A model generated the notes under the pieces. That model searched no databases. It was not told the DNA's origin and saw only the letters and a program-made list of their open reading frames with translations. A DNA stretch of 64,000 bases from Paraescarpia echinospica. Its lineage: Eukaryota > Annelida > Polychaeta > Sabellida > Siboglinidae. Of the stretch, positions 40,601 through 49,600 are shown piece after piece. Numbering within the stretch: position 1 is the stretch's first letter; every line of letters starts with the position of its first letter. The position numbers and the translations under genes were made by a program. The stretch lies in assembly GCA_020002185.1 (NCBI GenBank), contig CM034541.1, positions 46,991,207 to 47,055,206 on the forward strand. The letters run 5' to 3'.

Positions 40601-43600
40601 ATCTTACCTGACTGGATCATTGTGGGTGGCGTTTCTATCTCACCTGACTGGATCATTGTGGTGGCGTTCCTATCTTACCTGACTGGATCATTGTGGGTGG
40701 CGTTCCTATCTTACCTGACTGGATCATTGTGGGTGGCGTTCCTATCTTACCTGACTGGATCATTGTGGGTGGCGTTCCTATCTTACCTAACTGGATCATT
40801 GTGGGTGGCATTCCTATCTCACCTGACTGGATCATTGTGGGTGGTGTTCCTATCTTACCTGACTGGATCATTGTGGGTGGCGTTCCTATCTTACCTGACT
40901 GGATCATTGTGGGTGGCGTTCCTATCTTACCTGACTGGATCATTGTGGGTGGCGTTCCTATCTTACCTGACTGGATCATTGTGGGTGGTGTTCCTATCTT
41001 ACCTGACTGGATCATTGTGGGTGGCGTTCCTATCTTACCTGACTGGATCATTGTGGGTGGCATTCCTATCTCACCTGACTGGATCATTGTGGGTGGCGTT
41101 CCTATCTTACCTGACTGGATCATTGTGGGTGGCGTTCCTATCTTACCTGACTGGATCATTGTGGGTGGCGTTCCTATCTTACCTGACTGGATCATTGTGG
41201 GTGGCATTCCTATCTCACCTGACTGGATCATTGTGGGTGGCATTCCTATCTCACCTGACTGGATCATTGTGGGTGGCGTTCCTATCTTACCTGACTGGAT
41301 CAATTGTGAGCACGCCATCATAGCCTCCGTGTAGCTGTGTTTTCCCATGGAACCAGATGTATTTGGGATAGGGGAAGCCAACAGCTTTGCAGTGTAACTG
41401 GAGTCTCCTCCCCTGGTCTACCGTGACATTATTCTGGACATCCTCCGTGATATGTAAGTCCTCTACAAGAGTTTATAAGAATGTCAGTCAGTGAATCTTT
41501 GATTTAACTCTTTGATTTAACTCCCTATATATAAAGGTACAATGCAATAAAGTACACTTACACATAGAACAGAGTGAAATATTAGTCTGGGAGTCAGCTC
41601 TATTAAACTGGTCCGCACCCTGTTTTTAATATAAAGTAGTTTATTGCGGCACTATAACAGTATTTTTTCTGCTGATTTCAAATATATCTGCAGCAATACA
41701 CGGAAACGTGAGCATTTTGTAAAATTTGCATTTTAAATATGCTATGTACAAATAAGTCAAGCTGCCAAGCCGGATCATCACTAGGAGGTCATCGCTAGGA
41801 GGTCATCGCTAGGAGGTCACTGGCACAGTCGAAAGTACGAAGTGACTCAAGTGAGAAATGCTTTTTCTTAAATAATAATAATAAGATAACTTCTATTGCG
41901 CCTAAATCCTTGGAAACCAAGCTCAGAGGTCAATCTCAAAATCCATAAGCAGTATTCCAGTTGTCAACAGATGGGTCAAGGCGCTAGGGAGCTACGGTGG
42001 ATAAGCAAGGTTGTAAAGATAAGTTTTTAAATGACAACGGAATTTTGTAATATTTTCAACTGATCTAACACTAAGAGGGAGCATATTCCAAAGAGGTGAT
42101 GCAGCAACAGAAAAAGCCCTAGTTCCAATGTTAATGTTGACTCTAGGTACAAAAAGTAGGTCAGAACTAGATGATCGAAGCTGGATAGGTTTTCTTACAG
42201 GAGTAAGCAATGAATGCAAATAAGACAGTTGCTTACTGGACAGTGCCTGGTATGTAATGGTACAGATCTTAACTATTATACGATATCGTACAGGAAGCCA
42301 ATGCAAAGATTTCAAAAGTGGTAAAGAGCGAGAAAAACGAGGAGATCTTGCTAGACAATTTTGGACATGCTGAAGTTTTGTGATATCCTTGCTAGCGATA
42401 TTATAAAGTTTTAGCAACAGAAAACGACATATACCGGCGAATACGGCAAAGATCATGAATATGATAAAAACAGCAGCGACATGTTTGAGATATGTGTTGT
42501 CGGAAATTGAAGTTACTATCAAAGATCACTCCTAGATTCCGCACCGAGGTTGCTGACGTGATATACTGATTCAAAATACGCATAGGGAAAAACCATCCAG
42601 TTTCTACGCTGCATTGGAGTACCAATAATGATCAATTCAGTTTTATTTGCATATAATTTCAACTTGCTGTCAGTCATCCAGTGGAAGATATCTTGAAGGC
42701 AATCACTAAGATGGTTAATAGAACGATTTGTATCCGGAGTAGCCAACGAAATGTAGATCTGTTTTACCATAGCTGCCCACAACTACGAGCGACAAAATAT
42801 ACTCCAACGCAAATATATTCGTGCACGTCTGAGAACACAACAAATTAAATCATAGTTAAAATATTGGATAGATAACATCTACATAAAACTTTGATGAATG
42901 CAAAAATACACGTGCCTGAGTGACGCAGAAGCAGGGAGCAGTCATTGGTATACAAGCCTGGAGCTCTACAAACAGTTTCAGATCAGGATGCGATATTTAG
43001 CCGGTCCGAATCTTGTTTTGCGATATAAAGTCATTTTGTTCCTGCATTCTAACAGTATGTTACCAGCTTATTCCAAATCCAGCTGCAACCAGACTCTAAA
43101 TGGAACGCATTTTATAAAATAAGCTTTTAAGAGTGCCGCGTCTAAATTTTAGCCATTGTTTACTGCAAAAATTTAGTTCAGTCCAAAGTACAAAGTGAAT
43201 ATAGCTTTGACGGCAATACAGTTGCACAATACAGAATGCGACAACATTTACTCAAACAAAAATATATCACTTTGTACTGTTGAGAAAACAGAACTAAATT
43301 AATATTATTCAAAATAACAAAACAACTAAAATCAACAGACAGCCGACACCCCTCTGAAAAATGACACATCCGAGCGATATGGGAATATCGAATAAGTTTA
43401 CATAAAATTCACCTAAATTTCAACCTCAAGGTAGCCTTGACTTAATCAAGTGAAACTGCTTAGAACTCATAAAAGACCACAGATGACCATGTATCAAAGG
43501 CTTAGCAAAACATATAAAATGGAAACGGGTGAAATTGAAGACAAACTGAGAAACTGTTGCAGAACGCCAGACTCAATACAAATGACTGCTCCCAGTCTCA

Positions 43601-46600
43601 GCTGGTTACATTTAAAGCACGAGCGCCCGTGTTTTAATAACTCACAAAACTGATTAAACCAGACAAGTTATTGTACTTAAGCTACTCCATAACTTACTAT
43701 TATTTACATATGTGTCATTTGACATATTTTACTAACATCATGGCTGATTTAATTAAAGCTATACGTTGCCTGACAGAAAGTGTGTGGCTTGATGACAGAA
43801 TATTAAAAGGGGGCATTTCGTGTTTTATTGATCATTTCGATTTTTCAGTTAAAAAAATGCTCAAGGTGCATCGTCTGGCTGCCATCAGATTTGGACTCGG
43901 CACCTAAAAATCATTCAGAATCAATAAAAAACGAACTTGATATCATAAAAGCAAGGCATACCTCCGTGACTCCCTGACTACATACACTGATAAGAAGTTA
44001 ATATGTCTAGATCAGTAAAGGAACAAAGGCAGTGGACTGAAGGAGGTTGAATGGTCTGAGGGATGAGAAAACAGTGCACTTTGTAGTAGCTAGAGCTTCA
44101 GATTCTCAAACGTGAAAACGTGGGTTCGAATCCTGTGCTGCAGTGTCGAATCTCGGGCAAGTTCGTTCACTTTACATTGCTCCAGTTCACTGAGCTGTAT
44201 GAATGTGTACCTGACAACAGACAGTGGAGGATATTTGTGTAGGAATAGTCTTCGTGAATTAATTGCAGCATAGGTGAATGCTTCCCAGAGAAGTCAAGAC
44301 GGTGTTTGGTTGAACAGGTCTGCCAGGGAGTAAAGCACTTTGAGCAGTCCTGAGGACTGGATACTGCGCTATATAAGAACTTGCCATTTTACCTTACCTT
44401 TTACTTCAGCTGAACGGGAAGATTAGTATAAAGTGGGACGATTTGGGCAGGTCATTTAGAAAGAAAGTAGGTGGGCACATCATCCAGAGATGGAGTCATT
44501 GTACTCTGTAATCGTACTCGTGGTAATCGTACTCTGTAATCGTACTCTGTAATCGTACTCGTGGTAATCGTACTCTGTAATCGTACTCGTGGTAATCATA
44601 CTCTGTAACCGTACTCTGTAATCGTACTCTGTAATCGTACTCGTGGTAATCATACTCTGTAATCGTACTCGTGGTAATCATACTCTGTAATCGTACTCGT
44701 GGTAATCGTACTCGTGGTAATCGTACTCTGTAATCGTACTCGTGGTAATCGTACTCTGTAATCGTACTCGTGGTAATCGTACTCTGTAATCGTACTCGTG
44801 GTAATCGTACTCGTGGTAATCGTACTCGTGGTAATCGTACTCTGTAATCGTACTCGTGGTAATCGTACTCTGTAATCGTACTCGTGGTAATCGTACTCTG
44901 TAATCGTACTCGTGGTAATCGTACGCTGTAATCGTACTCTGTAATCGTACTCTGTAATCGTACTCGTGGTAATCGTACTCTGTAATCGTACTCGTGGTAA
45001 TCGTACTCTGTAATCGTACTCTGTAATCGTACTCTGTAATCGTACTCGTGGTAATCGTACTCTGTAATCGTACTCTGTAATCGTACTCGTGGTAATCGTA
45101 CTCGTACTTTTTCAGTAATCATACTCATACTCGATTACATTGGTCAAAAAAGCCAAGTAATCGTACTCGATTACATTACCAAAGTAATCGCAATCATGAT
45201 TACTTAATCACGATTACAATTTTTTTCATATAAACAGTTGCAAGCAAATAGATTAGACAGATAGAAATGGCAATACCAGAGGTAATCTAATAAATGTAAT
45301 AGTAATTGAGCTATTACTTTCCTATTAGGCTATTACTATTGAGCATTTCAGTTGCATAAACATTCAGTTAGATTTCCCTAATTAATACCTTCTCTCCCCA
45401 GAGAAGCCAGTCCTAGCCACATCACCCTCCTGCTTACTGTAGTAGTACAAAGTTATAATCCTGACAGTCTCTTGGAAGCAGTGCAGTAAATAAGTCTCCC
45501 CTACCATCTTGCAGTGTAATTTTAGAAGCCATGCCACTTGTACTGTTTGCACTGTTAGAATGGTGTGAATGATTGGTCATGGTTCCTACCTCCTGAGTCC
45601 TGACTGGGTGCCAGTGGGTGGCTAGCTGCTAAATCCATGTGTAGTATGTTTAAGTATAAACTGTAAACCTGTCTAAGTTCATCACAGTATTCTGTGTTTG
45701 TCCCTTTTAATATACTGCATATCTGAATCGGATATCCTTTTGAATCTGACCACCTGGATTTGAAATGTTATCAGAGTAATGTATTTGATCATGTGTACAG
45801 CCACTGCATTTGTATTTGCCATTTTAAAAAGAGGGTATTTGAAATTTTTAAATGCAACATATTTGTATTGATTCAGAAACCATATTTGTTTGTCCCCACC
45901 CCTGTTTTTCTAAATATAGTTAGTATACGAATTGCAACTGGCTTGCTTGCAGAGATCTGTAACTGGGTAACCTGTAACAGTGCCCAGTGTTTGTGTGTGT
46001 CAGTGAGGATGCCATAGCTGGCCTGCCACCCCAACACAACCAAGTCATTGGCTTGCTACTCCTACATTCTTTCATTAAGCAGTTTTATTTGAAGCCATGA
46101 ATGTATAACAAAATGGGGGTAAGACCACATTAAGGATTCGTCCGCCATTACCCACCCAAAGAGTGCCCTTGAAAATACCGTTTTGGTGTCATGTGTGAAT
46201 TCTTTTCGAGCACTTTGGCATGGCACATGTCAGTCCAGTGAATACTGAATGTACTACTACATTAGGTCTTTCACGAAGTAGCAATAAACATATGCTAGTC
46301 GCTCGCGTATTCGCACAGTAGCTATTTTGCAGAACGCACCAATATTTCAAAATCCGTCACCAGATTGGGGCGAAATTGAGGGGTGTCAGATTTGGGTGGA
46401 TTTTTCTGAAAACTGAGTTATGAGAATTTTACGAGTTTTCCACAGCACTTGTGTCAATCAATGGAGGTTAAATACGCTGTGAAATTTTCAAGAAAATTGT
46501 TCGTTAAATTTAGCAGGAAATGAAGGAAACGTTATAATGGCCGCCTATGTAAAATTTAAATGTGGTCTTACCCCAATGACATACTGAGCTAGGGCCACTA

Positions 46601-49600
46601 AGCCTGCAGTAAGAATTAGATACCTGAGAAAGTTTGGTGCGGATACGTTAATATATTTAGTTTTTAGTAAAGACTAAGTGAGTATCGAGCCACAGCACTA
46701 AATCAACATTAAATATATTTACTGAATAGTCATGATACTTGTGAAAGTGTTATATGTTTATATAAAAAAACCTGGATAGCAATAATCAATTAGAACACTA
46801 GATACTGTCATAGCAACAGAAAAAGATCAATGTTTTTGAATTCCAAGAAGGTCATATTCATGGTAGAAACAGGATTAGCATATTCTTTAAAGTAATCATG
46901 ATTACATGCTAAAGTAATCGTACTCGTAATCGATTACATTTGTTTTCTGAGTAATTGTACTCGTACTCATACACCTTCATAGTAATCGTACTCGATTACA
47001 TTTGTATTGTAATCACTCCATCTGATATCATCGAAGAGAGCAGAGGCGGAGAAACATGATGGCTGCAAGAAAACGGGATGACCCCAGCTGAGATGGGAGA
47101 ACTTTGTAAAGAGGGATTTGAGGAAGTCGAAGGACGATTAAAACTGGAGGAAGGGGGCTGCTGGTAGGGAGCAGTGGAGGGCAACAGCAGCAGGCACATG
47201 ACTGGAGTTACACCTCACCCCTGTACAGGGGAACCACAAGGAAGAAGAGAATAATTTGCAGTCATCTATGAAGAAACAGAAGTGCTCGCTATTAATAAAA
47301 CACTAGTGTAGTGGTGACGGTTAATTGTGGGAAGACACAGGAGTAGACAGGAATATTGTGTGTTTAACAATAATACATCCACGTGTATAAGGAATGAGGA
47401 TGGGTGACCTGCAGGAGAGATCATTTAACTTAACAGGAAGACTAGTAAGTAGTAGTATTTGTGGGCAGATCACTTAGAGAAAATGGCAGTGGACAGATCA
47501 TCAAAGAGAGCAGAGACGGAGAAAGCTTAGGGCAGGACACAATGGTAGGATTGCATGAGGAGGTAGTTGAGAAAGTCGAAGAAATAAAAGATGGCGGGAG
47601 AGGGTTGTCAATGACAAGCAGTGGAAGGCAACAAGGACGGAAAAAAATCATGATTTAAAATGACACAATTTCACATGCATTTCAGCGCATTACATGCATT
47701 TGCTTGTAACTTTGTTGAGATGTTTGTGAAAAAGTATTTGTGTTAAATTCAAATAAATCAGTGAATAAATAAACGGATATCAAAACAATTAATAATTTTG
47801 GAGGGATTTAAATTTCGACTGAAATAAATTATTTAAATCGAATTATTTAAATCAACTTGTCCTAAAGGCAACTACAACAAGAGCAATGCAGCAGCATGGG
47901 AAGTAGACATCAACCTTGAACAAGGAAAAACAAATTAATTAAATTAATCAAAACTGGAAGCAAAATGTTTTGTACACATACGTGGGTCTCGAATGAGGCT
48001 GAGTGGACGCTCCAGTTTGAGACTGTCCATTGAGTTGGCCAGTTGGTTGACGGTCATTCCCAGGTCACCCCAACGGTTAAACAGCCTCGCCACTGGACAA
48101 CCATGCAGTCGGCCAAGTTCTCGCTCAATCTCACGAATCTCGTCGTGCCTGAAGTACGTGTGAAATGTGTAAATACTGTTCACCCAGTGTCACTAGTCTA
48201 ACAAAAGATGTTATAAAAACATGACCTTTCTGGTTTGCATACACACGTGTATACACATATGTAAACCTGCATGCATGCACCACGCCGTAATGTATTTGGA
48301 CACTTAACATTTATTAAATTATCAGCTGTCAGAAATCATAAAATGCACAAAAATAATTCTCAGATACACTGTCCGAATACTTAAGTATGCGAACGAGTCT
48401 TGACATCATATAACATTTATTACCCTGGTATTATCAGGGTTTTGTACTTTCATCAGAATTACCTCGTATATCAGTGACAGTGTCCAATTACATACGAACA
48501 AAAAGAAAAAAAATTCACACGGGTGTCCGAAAACTTAAGGTATACAAAAATAAAAAAATGTGTCTAAATTTAGGATGTCCTAAAACATACAGTGTCCAAA
48601 TACATTGTCATTATATGATACGTGTCAACCCGTCATGATCGCAACGACTGAGATTATTAGTCACCAAACACTACCCTGTATGTGCACAGGTGGTTTGCAT
48701 CTGGACCCCTCACACAAACAACCAATTTTCCCACCCCCTAACATATCATAATAAATAACTCACCATATGAAACACTTGAGAACAACATAATGCAAAAGTA
48801 ACAAAATATGTATTTACATATTAGTCATTACACTGAATGACTGGTAATATAATAGCTGTGATGGTGACCACTTTTGCTTTCCATAAGAGCTCCTGTGACA
48901 GTTCATAGCTCTGTGCTTCTGAGCTACTGTTCACCGTTACATAGAGAAGGGTAGACCTTCCAATGGTCTCCCCTGCAAATTCTGAAAGTGCTAATCTTGC
49001 TGATCACCTGACATTACTTTGTTTCACGGAGCATACAAAGACTTTCTTTAGTGCTGACTATGTGGCATTTGTCTGCAGGTGAAGCCAGCTACTTTTCCAC
49101 GGCAGCCCAGAATGCTTTGAGGTCCATCAGTAACAGGTGTGCATTGGTGAACTCATCCAGACTTAGATGACATTTCCTCGGGGTGGTGGAGATTGGTGGC
49201 AGATTGCCATACAATTCCTTGTTGGTGAAATGATAATGCCAGGCCACATCAATTGTAGACTTTGCATAGTCTGGTGTAGGAGTCATCAAGTGTTTTCCCG
49301 AGTGTTTACAACTGTCAGTGTCCATGATTCACAACCATATATTAGAATTAGTTCAACTGTGGTTTTAATGATGTTTAGTTTCCCACATTGAAGATAACCA
49401 ATTTAGTGAACTGGCTGTTAATAATTACCACTCTGGCTGATTGGTTCAAGTGTGGTTCTAATGACATTTAGTTTCCCACATTCAAGACAACCAAATAAGT
49501 GAACTGGCTGTTAATAATTACCACACTGGCTGATTTCGGTTGACAGAACAGACAACGAATCTGTAAAAAACTATTACATAAATAGTTACATACCTGATTT

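Noticed and set aside
44120..44160. A tRNA gene
   Set aside because: Only the B box is clear; acceptor and anticodon stems do not form, and the sequence goes on as a SINE body shared with 60540-60862.
44496..45128. A 210-codon frame rich in TEYDYR
   Set aside because: Translation of the 12/15-bp hAT subterminal array.
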